Shown here: one piece after another, positions 34,060 through 42,725 of the stretch
How the letters are laid out: every line of letters starts with the position of its first letter
Position numbering within the stretch: the stretch's first letter is position 1
NCBI GenBank assembly: GCA_900545705.1
Contig: URAK01000005.1
Span: 62,001-126,000 of the forward strand
Length of the DNA stretch: 64,000 nucleotides
Source of the DNA: an uncultured Opitutales bacterium
GTDB lineage: Bacteria; Verrucomicrobiota; Verrucomicrobiia; Opitutales; Intestinicryptomonadaceae
Direction: 5' to 3'
Notes under the pieces: model-generated
The model's database searches: none
What the model was told of the DNA's origin: nothing
What the model saw: the letters and a program-made list of their open reading frames with translations, nothing else
Made by a program: the position numbers and the translations under genes

Positions 34060-35358
34060 TTACAAAATCGGAAATTTCCATGGAGAACGGTACTTGGGCT
34101 TTAAATAGGCGTTAATTTCGGGGTTTGAGAAACTTTTGGTAGTGTCGTCGTACTTTATAGTCTCGCCGGAACGCGCCGCTATATTGCCAAGATGCGCAAG
34201 TTTGGCGCAGAGGGAGCCGTTTTCAATAGTGCATGCGGTCTTGTATCTTCTTGAACGCACTGCGTCGAGAAAATCTACCAAGTGGTCTATATGCTCCGAA
34301 TTTTCGGGCTTCCCTGATTCCGCCTTTACGGGATTGCCCTTTATGCTGTCATTCGGAATTAATTTCCAGCCTTCGCGGTTTGCCGCAAGTATCCCGTTTT
34401 CTCCATTGAAGGCGATTCCGTACGACATGTCAAAATACCCAAGCGGGGTTGCCGTATTGCCCCAAGTTATGCAGCAATCGCCGTAATCGAAGGCTACGCT
34501 CAAAGTGTCGAATGTTTGCGAAGGCGTCTCAGGGTGGGCGTATTTGCCGCCTACGCCACCAACTTTTTTAGGAGTAGTCGTCTTGCCAAGCCCTTGCAGA
34601 ACCATGTCGAGAAGATGGACGCCCCAGTCGGTCATAAGCCCGCCGCCGTAATTCCAGTACAGCCTCCACAATCCGTGCACTTTCGACGCATTGTACGGAA
34701 CTTCCGGCGCAGGCCCAAGCCACATCTGATAATCGAGCGACTCCGGCGGCGGAGTATCGGCCTTCGCAGCGTATCCCGCGCCGTACCTAAAATTTGCCCA
34801 GACATCAACTTTAGCAATCTTGCCGAGTTTGCCGCTTCTTGCTATTTCTATTACGCGTTTCCACATTTTGGAGCTGTTCTGCTGCTGGCCAACCGACACT
34901 ACCGCCTTATATCTCTTTGCATAGTTTACGATAGCGTCACACTCGGCTATTGAATTGGCTATGGGCTTTTCCAAATATACGTCTTTGCCGGCCGAGCATG
35001 CGTCGCACGCCTGCAAGCAGTGCCAATGGTCTGGCGTGCCGATTATTACGGCGTCTACGTCTTTCCTTTCAAGAACCTTCCGGTAGTCGGTGTAAAGGTC
35101 GGGTTTGGTGTTAAATTTCTTTTCGCAATCGCCGGCGCGCCTCTCGAGTATTTCTTTATCTACGTCGGCTATTGCAACAACTTTGGCTCCTCCTGTGTGC
35201 ATTGCCGACGCCAAGTCATTCCAACCCATGTTTCGTGCCCCGATGAGCGCAATCCCAACCTTTTCGTTTGCTCCGATTGGCCGCGCCACACCGGTTGCCA
35301 TTGCCGTTCCTAATACTCCTATTGAGCTGACAAATTTTCGCCTTTGCATAAACCTCAT
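34060..35358 (-). CDS. Tat-exported Gfo/Idh/MocA-family oxidoreductase
   Basis: A 432-residue NAD(P)-dependent oxidoreductase. A twin-arginine signal (MQRRKFVSSIGVLGTAMATG) is followed by a Rossmann domain (VGIALIGARNMGWNDLAS; VVAIADVDKEIL), the EKPIANS motif with the conserved lysine and the HGLWRLYWNYGGGLMTDWGVHLLDMV block typical of the secreted Planctomycetes/Verrucomicrobia subgroup. The start may be at 35358 or at a second ATG three codons later (35349); a GAGG precedes the latter. One base separates it from the TIM-barrel gene. Likely oxidises or epimerises a sugar in the periplasm. Confidence 0.9.
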   Translation of the reverse strand: MRFMQRRKFVSSIGVLGTAMATGVARPIGANEKVGIALIGARNMGWNDLASAMHTGGAKVVAIADVDKEILERRAGDCEKKFNTKPDLYTDYRKVLERKDVDAVIIGTPDHWHCLQACDACSAGKDVYLEKPIANSIAECDAIVNYAKRYKAVVSVGQQQNSSKMWKRVIEIARSGKLGKIAKVDVWANFRYGAGYAAKADTPPPESLDYQMWLGPAPEVPYNASKVHGLWRLYWNYGGGLMTDWGVHLLDMVLQGLGKTTTPKKVGGVGGKYAHPETPSQTFDTLSVAFDYGDCCITWGNTATPLGYFDMSYGIAFNGENGILAANREGWKLIPNDSIKGNPVKAESGKPENSEHIDHLVDFLDAVRSRRYKTACTIENGSLCAKLAHLGNIAARSGETIKYDDTTKSFSNPEINAYLKPKYRSPWKFPIL

Positions 35359-35515
35359 CTATATTTTTCTGAAAATAATATTAAAGTTAAGATTTGCGGT
35401 CAACAATTTTATATTTGGAACTTTTTAAATGCTTACTAATATAAATTCGATTACGATAAATTTTATATCGGAATAAATTTCATAATGGAAGTGGATTGTG
35501 CAGAAAGGCATAAAT

Positions 35516-35770
35516 ATGTTAAAAGTCTATTATTGGGACGTTTGTCCGCACTGCCATCGGGCGATGGAGTTCCTCAAAAAAAACAATGTGCCTTTTGAGG
35601 CTCTCGACATTGAAAAACAACCTGAGAAAATCGTAAAAAAAGTTGTCGAGGTCAACGGTGGCGACGATTGGGTGGTTCCAACTATGGAGTATAATGGACA
35701 ATGGAGACCGGGGCAGGTTTTCAACGCAAAAAAACTTGAAGCCGACCTTAAAGCTTGGGGACTTATGTAA
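35516..35770 (+). CDS. Glutaredoxin-like protein
   Basis: An 84-residue thioredoxin-fold protein with a CPHC active site (C10, C13 in YYWDVCPHCHRAMEFL) and a cis-proline in VVPTMEYNG. The frame is open from a GTG at 35498, but AGAAAGG at 35502-35508 is a ribosome-binding site for the ATG at 35516, which gives the normal family start. Divergent from the Gfo/Idh/MocA gene. Role in thiol redox reactions is a family inference. Confidence 0.88.
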   Translation: MLKVYYWDVCPHCHRAMEFLKKNNVPFEALDIEKQPEKIVKKVVEVNGGDDWVVPTMEYNGQWRPGQVFNAKKLEADLKAWGLM

Positions 35771-35845
35771 ACTCCGAGATTTTGGATTGTAATAATTGAA
35801 ACAAATGTCGTATATTTTGCGTTGTTAAAAATTAAAACCGCATCT

Positions 35846-36310
35846 ATGAGAACCATTAGAATTATAAACGATATTATACTTTACTTCTGCTTTTGTTTCC
35901 TCGCGGGGACAGGACTTATGATGGAATTTTCATTCGTCAAGGGAGCGGGTCCGCAATATGTCCTTTCGATGGGTAAAAAAGCTTGGGAAACCGGCCACTT
36001 CTGGGTTGGAGTTGTCGCAATTTTGGCATTCATTCTCCACTTCTGCCTGAACTCGCGCTTCTTTAAGAATGTCCTAAAAACGCGCATAGTTTACGTTTTA
36101 TTTGTAATAATCGGCTTTGGCGGCGCAATTCTTTTGGCAGTTTGGCCGACTGAAAAGGGCGAAACAGCAGCCCCCGCAGCGCAGACTTCCGCCCAGGCCG
36201 CCGGGCAAGGATACGGCAAGGGCATGGGCAAAGGCGCCGGGCTTGGTATGGGCAAGGGCGCGGGAATTTGCCAAGGGCAGGGCTTCGCGCGCAATTCGAC
36301 CCTCAAATAA
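35846..36310 (+). CDS. Small membrane protein (DUF4405-like) with Gly/Lys/Met-rich tail
   Basis: A 154-residue protein with three membrane helices (about residues 7-27, 49-68, 82-103). Histidines in ETGHFWVG and ILHFCLNS lie in or near the helices, as in cytochrome-b-like DUF4405 proteins, so heme binding is possible but unproven. The last ~45 residues are a low-complexity tail of repeated GKG/GMGKGAG units (GYGKGMGKGAGLGMGKGAG). The ATG at 35846 is chosen because the frame before it lacks hydrophobic or conserved residues. A good terminator follows. Confidence 0.72.
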   Translation: MRTIRIINDIILYFCFCFLAGTGLMMEFSFVKGAGPQYVLSMGKKAWETGHFWVGVVAILAFILHFCLNSRFFKNVLKTRIVYVLFVIIGFGGAILLAVWPTEKGETAAPAAQTSAQAAGQGYGKGMGKGAGLGMGKGAGICQGQGFARNSTLK

Positions 36311-36420
36311 TATTATCCCAGCACCCAGATTCTTTATCGGCTGGCGCAGGTTTGGATAATTGAATTTCCCCTCGCTTAGCAGGTTCAAAGTATGCTTGGT
36401 TCATTCTTTTTTCATTTTAT

Positions 36421-36447
36421 GAGGAGAAATTTTTTCTCCTCTTTTTT
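36421..36447 (+). terminator. Terminator after DUF4405-like gene
   Basis: GAGGAGAAA (36421-36429) pairs with TTTCTCCTC (36433-36441) around a three-base loop, followed by six T residues. Confidence 0.85.
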
Positions 36448-36525
36448 ATGTGTTTTTGTTTACGCTCCCATATTGCAAGAATAGTAATTCAACCAAGAAT
36501 GATTTACTTTCAGTCGAACGCCTGC

Positions 36526-36553
36526 AAAAAAAACCGACTCTAAAAAGAATCGG
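36526..36553 (-). terminator. Terminator after PEP-CTERM gene D
   Basis: On the minus strand CCGATTCT pairs with AGAGTCGG (one G-T pair) around TTTT, followed by an uninterrupted T-run (A residues at 36526-36533 on the plus strand). It lies 55 bases past the stop of the gene at 36608. Confidence 0.8.
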
Positions 36554-36607
36554 CCTTTGGTAAAATCTTTTAGTTTGTAAATCGCATATTGGCTTTTGCC
36601 CTGGATT

Positions 36608-38185
36608 TTATTTTTTCCTGCGCAATGCCGCAGCGAATAATGTAAACAACCCAAACAAGGAAGCAATTTCCGCAGGTTCCGGCACTGTCGCAGTGAGGCT
36701 TGCTACAATAGTCGATACACCGTCAAGCTCCTTTATGAATATTTCGCCCGAAACGCCGTCTTCAAGGGCCAAAATAAAATCTCCCTCAGATACATTGCTG
36801 CCGGCAGTTGCAAATGAAAGCAGTCCGAGATCCCATTCTTCTGCACCAGCCGCAAGAAGCCATTGTTGCAAATCGTATGCGCTTATGGATATGTCGAACG
36901 TCAGGCTCGATGTATCAGAGCTCTTGGTAAGCGCCCCGTTTATCTGTATAAAGTCGCTTGCAGTTTTTATTGCGTCAACAGCGATTGTTCCGTGGTAGAA
37001 CGACATTTTATCGAACACAACTTTGCCTATTTCATTGCCTGAGTCATTGCCGGTTGCGCTAAATACGGCGTCGGAATCTCTCCCGCTGTACGCGCTTAGA
37101 TATAGAACACCACCTTTCATTCCGTCGTACATTCCAATATCGAGCCGCCCTGAGCTGACTTCAACTTCGCCAAGCGCGCTGGCTGAATCAGCATATGTGT
37201 CGGCGTCCAATTTCCAGCCGTTTGTGGTTGTAAACCTCATAATTTGGCGGCCATTTGCAGCGTCGGAGGCGTTCATCCTTACGTTTAGCTTATTTGCCAC
37301 AATCTGCCCGTCAACTTCCCGGCTCAAAAGCCCGCCGACATATTCACTGACCCCGGAGTTCGTAAATGAAAGCTCGGTTGTGTTCGCCTCGGCATTCCCC
37401 GCGAGCTGTATCATTCCATTCGCCGACACTTGCAGACCGCCTATTGTGCGGTAGAAAGTGCCGCCTGAAGTTGATGTTGTCCTGAATACATTGTCATGGG
37501 CAGCCGCGCCATTTTCAAGCGTGAGCACCCCGCCAACATTAAAATTGGCAGTCTCAACTGTAAAGTCTATACCGACCGGCATGCCTTGCGGTGCGGGGTC
37601 TGGAATTTCAGATTTTATCGTAAAATCGCCGGCCACATTTATGTTGCCGCCACCGTAGATTGTTAGCCGCGTTTGATACCATGCGTTTGAGCTTCTCGTA
37701 TCTATAAATTCAAAATCTTCGCGCACATCGAGAGTTGCGTTTTGATTTAACGATATGATTAACTTAGGATGCCCGGTGAGACTGTCGAGTGTGTGCAATG
37801 TCATATTTTTTACCGACATTGTCTGCCCCCACGCAATTTCAAGCATTTGCTTGCTCCAGAAATTCTGTGGAAAAGTCATGTTGTATGTAAAATCGCCGGC
37901 GGTAAAGGATTTGTTTACCATTGCCAATGTATAAGATGCGTAATCCGCCGATTCCGCGATTATGTCATAGTCTACGGTTATGTTTGTATTTTCATCTATG
38001 CTACCGGTGTAAGCTTCGCCGTCTAGCGTGTATATTGAGGAATCCGATATGTCGTACGGCAAAGTGTCGGACGGGGACAGCGTCTTGTTAAGTTCAAGTT
38101 CAACCGTTTGCGCGTTTAATGGCTGGCATAGGAAAAGACAGCATACCGCGGTGGTTAATGCAGGTATTTTTGTTTTCGAATTCAT
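36608..38185 (-). CDS. PEP-CTERM surface protein D
   Basis: A 525-residue secreted protein with a signal peptide (MNSKTKIPALTTAVCCLFLC, cut after LNA) and a beta-repeat body (IGGLQVSANGMIQLAG; SEYVGGLLSREVDG; ALGEVEVSSGRLDIG) like proteins A-C. It ends with the PEP-CTERM anchor TVPEPAEIASLFGLFTLF and RRKK. The pre-anchor region is more diverged (FIQINGALTKSSDTSSLTFDI) but in the same relative place. It is transcribed towards the DUF4405-like gene and ends at its own terminator. Confidence 0.88.
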   Translation of the reverse strand: MNSKTKIPALTTAVCCLFLCQPLNAQTVELELNKTLSPSDTLPYDISDSSIYTLDGEAYTGSIDENTNITVDYDIIAESADYASYTLAMVNKSFTAGDFTYNMTFPQNFWSKQMLEIAWGQTMSVKNMTLHTLDSLTGHPKLIISLNQNATLDVREDFEFIDTRSSNAWYQTRLTIYGGGNINVAGDFTIKSEIPDPAPQGMPVGIDFTVETANFNVGGVLTLENGAAAHDNVFRTTSTSGGTFYRTIGGLQVSANGMIQLAGNAEANTTELSFTNSGVSEYVGGLLSREVDGQIVANKLNVRMNASDAANGRQIMRFTTTNGWKLDADTYADSASALGEVEVSSGRLDIGMYDGMKGGVLYLSAYSGRDSDAVFSATGNDSGNEIGKVVFDKMSFYHGTIAVDAIKTASDFIQINGALTKSSDTSSLTFDISISAYDLQQWLLAAGAEEWDLGLLSFATAGSNVSEGDFILALEDGVSGEIFIKELDGVSTIVASLTATVPEPAEIASLFGLFTLFAAALRRKK

Positions 38186-38665
38186 ATCTTTTTAAATAAG
38201 TATACAGGGGTTGGGAAAATTTTTTTTATTCTAGTAGTATATATGCGCAACAATGCAACCTTTTTTATATATATTTATATACCATTTTGTTCTATGGGAA
38301 TTTTTAGTGCCATAATATTAAGGTAGTATTCTAAATTTGCGCAAAGAAAGTATTGTAGAATTAACTATGCGGAAAAATTTGCGCAGGCATTGAAGCGGCG
38401 AACATATTTGCGCCCACAAACCTTCTCATGATCTATAAGATCACTTCAAGGCGGACAGGCATTTTTCTAATAAAGCATGCTGCCTATTGATATCTTAGTG
38501 GATATTTCAAGATTCGAGTAGGTCGCACTTTTTAAAAGCGGCTGAAAACATGTTTGCGAAAAAAATGCCAGGTTCCGCACAGGGCCTGGCATTTTTTAAT
38601 GCGCCGCAAAAATCACGCAACGCCTATGGAATCTCAAACTATTAGGGCGTCGAGAAGATCTTAAA
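38186..38665. other. Intergenic A/T-rich stretch with a minus-strand terminator
   Basis: Holds the leader of PEP-CTERM gene D (very A/T-rich 38205-38285, with several TATA-like but no clear -35/-10 pair) and, at its right end, the terminator of the glcD-glcF unit. The middle (38290-38550) shows no gene, RNA or repeat that I can support. Confidence 0.6.
38560..38596 (-). terminator. Terminator of the glcD-glcF unit
   Basis: AAAATGCCAGG (38562-38572) and CCTGGCATTTT (38585-38595) form an 11-bp stem; read on the minus strand it ends in a T-run. It lies about 70 bases past the glcF stop. Confidence 0.82.
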
Positions 38666-39970
38666 CTAATCTTCCAGCGAATCGGCGTATAGTTCCGCGA
38701 CGTGCTTTACTTTTACCTCGTCGCCGTTTAGCGCGAGCATATTCGATATTTGCATCATACATGCTGGGCATCCGCACGCGACAGTATCCGCGCCGCTTGC
38801 CACAATATTCTCGCGCTTGCGCCCGCCGATTTTCTTTGAAATGTCGTAATGTGTCAGGGTAAAACTCCCGCCGCAGCCGCAGCATGTGTCGGGCTCGCGC
38901 ATCTCAATAAGCTCGCATTCTGGGTTTGCCTTTACAAGCTCCCTCGGCTGTCTGCGCACTCCCAGCGATTTCGCAAGGTGGCACGAATCGTGGTATGTCA
39001 CTTTTTCGCGCCTACCGCTCTCTGCGCCTACGCGCGCTTGCGCCGGTTTCTCCAACCCAATTACGTCAACTAAAAACGCCGATATATCCAGAGTCTTTGC
39101 GGATATCTTTTCTGCCGTCGCCTTTTGCGCCCCCTCCGCGTACCTCGGCCAAAACTGTTCTATTGTTTCTGTGCACGACGCACAGGCGGTCACAACATAG
39201 TCAAATTCAAGTTTGCCCAAAATATCGAGATTGTACGCCGCCATTTTTTTGAAGGAATCGGCGTCGCCGGAGGCGAGGGCAGGTATGCCGCAACATGCCA
39301 ATCCGGACGGCATCGAAACTCCTATACCGTAATGCTTGAATATTTTTAAGCAAGCCTCCGTCACGTTGGGATAGACTTTGTCGCCCATGCAGCCTGTAAA
39401 AAACAATACTTTTAGACCGCTCTTGCCCGCAGGAGTGTCGTAGTCGCCGTATTTTTGGCGGATTGTCTTTTTAGGAAGCTCAGGCAGGCGCCTGTCGCCG
39501 ATTATCGGCGCTAAAAGCGGCGACGAAAGCGTCCGCGGCGCGTTGTTTTGCCTGCGCATAAACAACCCCCTGAACGGCGCCGACACTTCTGCGCAGAAGG
39601 AAAAAAACCTCGGGTTGCAAAGCATCGCACGGAATATTATCTTCTTTACCGGTGACAGCCCCATGTATTGCGCCGATATTTCGCGCGCTTTGATAAATAT
39701 ATCGAGTATATTAACTCCGGACGGGCACGCTGCCTGGCACGAGCCGCACAATAGGCACCGGTCGAGCTTGCTGCGCACGCCTTCCGCGTCTTTAGCTACT
39801 TTGCTTTCTATATCGGAAAGCAGCGAAAGTTTCCCGCGCGCAACGTCGGCTTCCATCAGCGTTTCTTTAAATATGGGGCATACCGATTGGCATGTCCCGC
39901 ACTTCATGCACGCCGAGAGCTTATCGTCAAGCTTGGCGGTTTCCTCGGCAAGTTTTGCGAGATTAGTCAT
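38666..39970 (-). CDS. glcF: Glycolate oxidase iron-sulfur subunit
   Basis: A 434-residue electron-transfer subunit. Two 4Fe-4S motifs, CMKCGTCQSVCP (C21, C24, C27, C31) and CLLCGSCQAACP, are followed by two CCG domains (FFTGCMGDKVYP...ACCGIPALASGD; YHDSCHLAKSLG...CCGCGGSFTLT). It works with the FAD subunit encoded one base upstream to oxidise glycolate or D-lactate and pass electrons to the membrane. No GlcE gene is present, so this is a two-subunit form. Confidence 0.93.
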   Translation of the reverse strand: MTNLAKLAEETAKLDDKLSACMKCGTCQSVCPIFKETLMEADVARGKLSLLSDIESKVAKDAEGVRSKLDRCLLCGSCQAACPSGVNILDIFIKAREISAQYMGLSPVKKIIFRAMLCNPRFFSFCAEVSAPFRGLFMRRQNNAPRTLSSPLLAPIIGDRRLPELPKKTIRQKYGDYDTPAGKSGLKVLFFTGCMGDKVYPNVTEACLKIFKHYGIGVSMPSGLACCGIPALASGDADSFKKMAAYNLDILGKLEFDYVVTACASCTETIEQFWPRYAEGAQKATAEKISAKTLDISAFLVDVIGLEKPAQARVGAESGRREKVTYHDSCHLAKSLGVRRQPRELVKANPECELIEMREPDTCCGCGGSFTLTHYDISKKIGGRKRENIVASGADTVACGCPACMMQISNMLALNGDEVKVKHVAELYADSLED

Positions 39971-39971
39971 A

Positions 39972-41357
39972 TTAAAATGCTACTACTTTTGTAGGATTTA
40001 ACAGCCTTTTTGAGTCAACCGCAGATCTCAGAGCCCTGCAGAATTTCAGGGTTGCCGCCGATGTTTCAAGCTCCAGCCATTTTGATTTTGCCGTTCCCGT
40101 GCCGTGCTCGCCCGACAGCGTGCCACCCATCTCGACTGTCCTTCTGAACAGCTCGTCTATCGCCTGCTCCACACGCGCAAATTCTTGCGGATCGCGCTTG
40201 TCGCACAATATCGACGGGTGAAGATTGCCGTCGCCGGCGTGCCCGAATGTTCCTATGAGCAATCCGTATTTCTTGGCGATGTCGCCTATGCAGTCGACCA
40301 TTGCGGGAATCTTTGAGCGCGCGACTGTCGCGTCTTCAAGCACTATCGTCGGACGCCTTCGCGCGAGCGCCGGAAGCGCCTTGCGCCTCGCCTCCCATAT
40401 TGCGTTTTTCTGAATTTCGTCACGCGCAACTGTTATGTTTGCAGCTCCGTTCTCGCGCAATATTCTCTCAACTGTGTCGGCGTCGTCCGCTACCTGGGCG
40501 GGGTGCCCGTCAACCTCTATCAATAGCAGTGCCTTCGCGTCGCGCGGCAGCCCGATCTTTACGTCGTCCTCGACCATATTTATCGTCACCGCGTCCATAA
40601 ATTCAAGCGTGCAGGGCAGCACGTGCGAGGCTATTATTTCGGCTACGGTATCGGCGGCGCGCCTTACGTCGGAAAACGCTGCTGTCATCGCCTTCGACGC
40701 CCTCGGCGGGGGAACGAGTTTGAGTATGGCTTTTGATATTATCCCGAACGCCCCTTCCGAACCTGTCATCAATCCGGCAAGATTAAACCCAGTGGCGCAT
40801 TTGACTGTCCTCGAGCCCGTTTTGACAAGTCCGCCTTCCGCGTCGTAAAATTCAAGCCCCATTACATAGTCTTTCGTCACCCCGTATTTTAGCCCGCGAA
40901 GCCCTCCCGCGTTTTCGGCTATGTTTCCGCCTATTGTGGACACTGCCTGCGACCCAGGATCCGGCGGATAAAACAGCCCCTTTGAGGCAACTTCCGCCGC
41001 AAATCTTGCTGTCACTACCCCAGGCTCCACCACTGCGTAAAGGTCTCCTGAATTGATTTCGAGAATTTTGTTAAGCTTTTGCGTGACTATCACAACCGAT
41101 TTTTCCGAGTCGGGAATCGTCCCGCCGGATAGGTTTGTGCCTGAGCCCCTCACTGTCATCGGTATGGAATTTTTATTGCAGAAGGCGCATATCTGGCCAA
41201 TCTGTTCGGTATTGTCGGGGGTCAATACAACAGCGGGCTCCCTTTGCGGCAGTACGGCGGAGTCGTAGGCGTAGCTGAGCCTGTCGGCTTCCGAGTCCAA
41301 CACGTTGTCGGCTCCGATTAGTTTCTTGAAATCTTTTATTATGCTCGATTCAGACAT
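39972..41357 (-). CDS. glcD: Glycolate oxidase FAD-binding subunit
   Basis: A 461-residue FAD-linked oxidase. The PCMH-type FAD domain has PMTVRGSGTNLSGGTIP and PPDPGSQAVSTIGGNIAENAGG, and the C-terminal domain ends with GHAGDGNLHPSIL and MGGTLSGEHGTGTAKSKWL. Substrate could be glycolate or D-2-hydroxy acids such as D-lactate; sequence alone does not settle this. It is followed by glcF after one base. Its own leader holds no obvious regulator site. Confidence 0.92.
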   Translation of the reverse strand: MSESSIIKDFKKLIGADNVLDSEADRLSYAYDSAVLPQREPAVVLTPDNTEQIGQICAFCNKNSIPMTVRGSGTNLSGGTIPDSEKSVVIVTQKLNKILEINSGDLYAVVEPGVVTARFAAEVASKGLFYPPDPGSQAVSTIGGNIAENAGGLRGLKYGVTKDYVMGLEFYDAEGGLVKTGSRTVKCATGFNLAGLMTGSEGAFGIISKAILKLVPPPRASKAMTAAFSDVRRAADTVAEIIASHVLPCTLEFMDAVTINMVEDDVKIGLPRDAKALLLIEVDGHPAQVADDADTVERILRENGAANITVARDEIQKNAIWEARRKALPALARRRPTIVLEDATVARSKIPAMVDCIGDIAKKYGLLIGTFGHAGDGNLHPSILCDKRDPQEFARVEQAIDELFRRTVEMGGTLSGEHGTGTAKSKWLELETSAATLKFCRALRSAVDSKRLLNPTKVVAF

Positions 41358-41448
41358 TTGAAAAAAATTTTTTTTTAATTTAGACTCGCCACGCTTGCGG
41401 TCAAGTAAAACGAAATTTCATATTCTTAAACAGTTAACTCGGCAAGCG

Positions 41449-41961
41449 TCAGAAAAAATTCTCGCCGAATTTCAATAAAATCCCCTCCGCCTCGACTATC
41501 TGCCGCATCGCCTCATACGCGGCTATTCCGGCAGATGTCGACAGGTTGAGCGAGCGCAGAGTGTCCACCATATGCGGTATCTTTACGCGCCTCTCTAAAA
41601 TATCGGCGTGCACGTATTCGGGGCAGCCGCAGTCCTCCGCGCCGAATAGAAGCCCGTCGCCGCGCCTGTACTTGCCGTCCCAAAAACACTTGCGCGACTT
41701 CGTCGTAAAGAGCCATATGCGCTCCAACTTTGGCGAGAGTTCGGATTTCTTAAACTCTTCCCAGTTCTTGTGGTGTACAACGTCGAGGCTCTTCCAGTAG
41801 TCCATTCCGCTCCTTTTGAGCTTCGCGTCGGTTATTGTAAAGCCCATCGGGTGGATTAAGTGCAGTCTCGCCCCGATTACCGCGCACATTCTCCCTATAT
41901 TTCCGGTGTTTTGCGGAATTTTCGGATTGTGTAAAATTATATGCAGTGCAGGTTCACCCAT
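41449..41961 (-). CDS. trmL: tRNA (cytidine(34)-2'-O)-methyltransferase
   Basis: A 170-residue SPOUT methyltransferase. It has the N-terminal ILHNPKIPQNTGNIGRMCA, the SAM-binding FGAEDCGCP segment and the knot-forming IPHMVDTLRSLNLSTSAGIA near the C-terminus. TrmL methylates the wobble base of leucine tRNAs. It lies downstream of smpB, with a small uncertain ORF in between. Confidence 0.93.
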   Translation of the reverse strand: MGEPALHIILHNPKIPQNTGNIGRMCAVIGARLHLIHPMGFTITDAKLKRSGMDYWKSLDVVHHKNWEEFKKSELSPKLERIWLFTTKSRKCFWDGKYRRGDGLLFGAEDCGCPEYVHADILERRVKIPHMVDTLRSLNLSTSAGIAAYEAMRQIVEAEGILLKFGENFF

Positions 41962-41990
41962 AGTAAATCAGAAAATATTAGGCAGTGCTC

Positions 41991-42191
41991 TCAAAGAATT
42001 GAAAATCGCTTGTGGCTATCCGCACAAAAATTGGATTCTCTTGCTTCCCAGTGCGCCGCTAAATTAGTTTCCGGCACGCCACTGTATGTCTGCTCGTCAC
42101 TTAGGCCCAGTTCGCGCGCCGTTTTTTTATATACCAATCTGCCTCTGCCGTCTGTGCCTAGCTTATGCCCATTTAGGTATTTCATATTCAT
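41991..42191 (-). CDS. Possible small protein between smpB and trmL
   Basis: A 66-residue open frame that begins at an ATG 50 bases past the smpB stop and ends 30 bases before trmL. The product (MNMKYLNGHKLGTDGRGRLV...) is basic in the first half, has no membrane segment and matches no family known to me. There is no clear ribosome-binding site (GGTAGCAGAT precedes the ATG). Third-position composition is not strongly gene-like. It might be a genuine small ORF or chance; the tmRNA gene that often lies beside smpB was looked for here and not found. Confidence 0.28.
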   Translation of the reverse strand: MNMKYLNGHKLGTDGRGRLVYKKTARELGLSDEQTYSGVPETNLAAHWEARESNFCADSHKRFSIL

Positions 42192-42241
42192 ATCTGCTAC
42201 CCATGGCCGCCTTCGCACATATATAAAGTTAGTACAACGGC

Positions 42242-42721
42242 TTAATACTGCCGGCGGAATTTTGTATCCAATGCCCTGCGGGCCTCGCGCATTGCCTCCC
42301 GCTTTTTTATATCTTCGCGCTTGTCGTAAAGTTTCTTGCCTGTACAAAGGGCTATCAACACTTTCGCAAGCGCCTTCTTAAAATATATCTTTAGCGGGAT
42401 TATCGCCGTGCCGCCAGAGTCGGTAGCGGCTTTTAGTTTTAGTATCTCCTTCTTATGCAACAGGAGTTTCCTCGGCCGCGTAGGATTATGGTTGTTTATA
42501 TTCCCAAAATCGTATTCCGATATGTGCGATTGGTACATTACCGCTTCGCCGTTGTCGACCCTTACGAATGCGTCGTTTATCTGCGCCTTCCCCGCGCGCA
42601 AACTCTTTATCTCCGTCCCTGTAAGCACTATTCCGGCTTCAAAAGTTTCCCCGACAAAATATTCGTGGTTCGCCTTGCGGTTGCGAATCTCGGTTATTCG
42701 GTTATCTTTGCTTTTGCCCAT
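42242..42721 (-). CDS. smpB: SsrA-binding protein
   Basis: Partner of tmRNA in rescuing stalled ribosomes. The 159-residue protein starts with NRKANHEYFVGETFEAGIVL, has GTEIKSLRAGKAQINDAFV and the C-terminal helix segment KLYDKREDIKKREAMREARR. The tmRNA gene is not in the window as far as I can see. A terminator separates it from rpoZ upstream. Confidence 0.96.
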   Translation of the reverse strand: MGKSKDNRITEIRNRKANHEYFVGETFEAGIVLTGTEIKSLRAGKAQINDAFVRVDNGEAVMYQSHISEYDFGNINNHNPTRPRKLLLHKKEILKLKAATDSGGTAIIPLKIYFKKALAKVLIALCTGKKLYDKREDIKKREAMREARRALDTKFRRQY

Positions 42722-42725
42722 TGGA

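Noticed and set aside
41962..42241. tmRNA gene next to smpB
   Set aside because: No tRNA-like ends, no TTCGAxxC T-arm and no tag-like reading frame ending in LAA were found on either strand.
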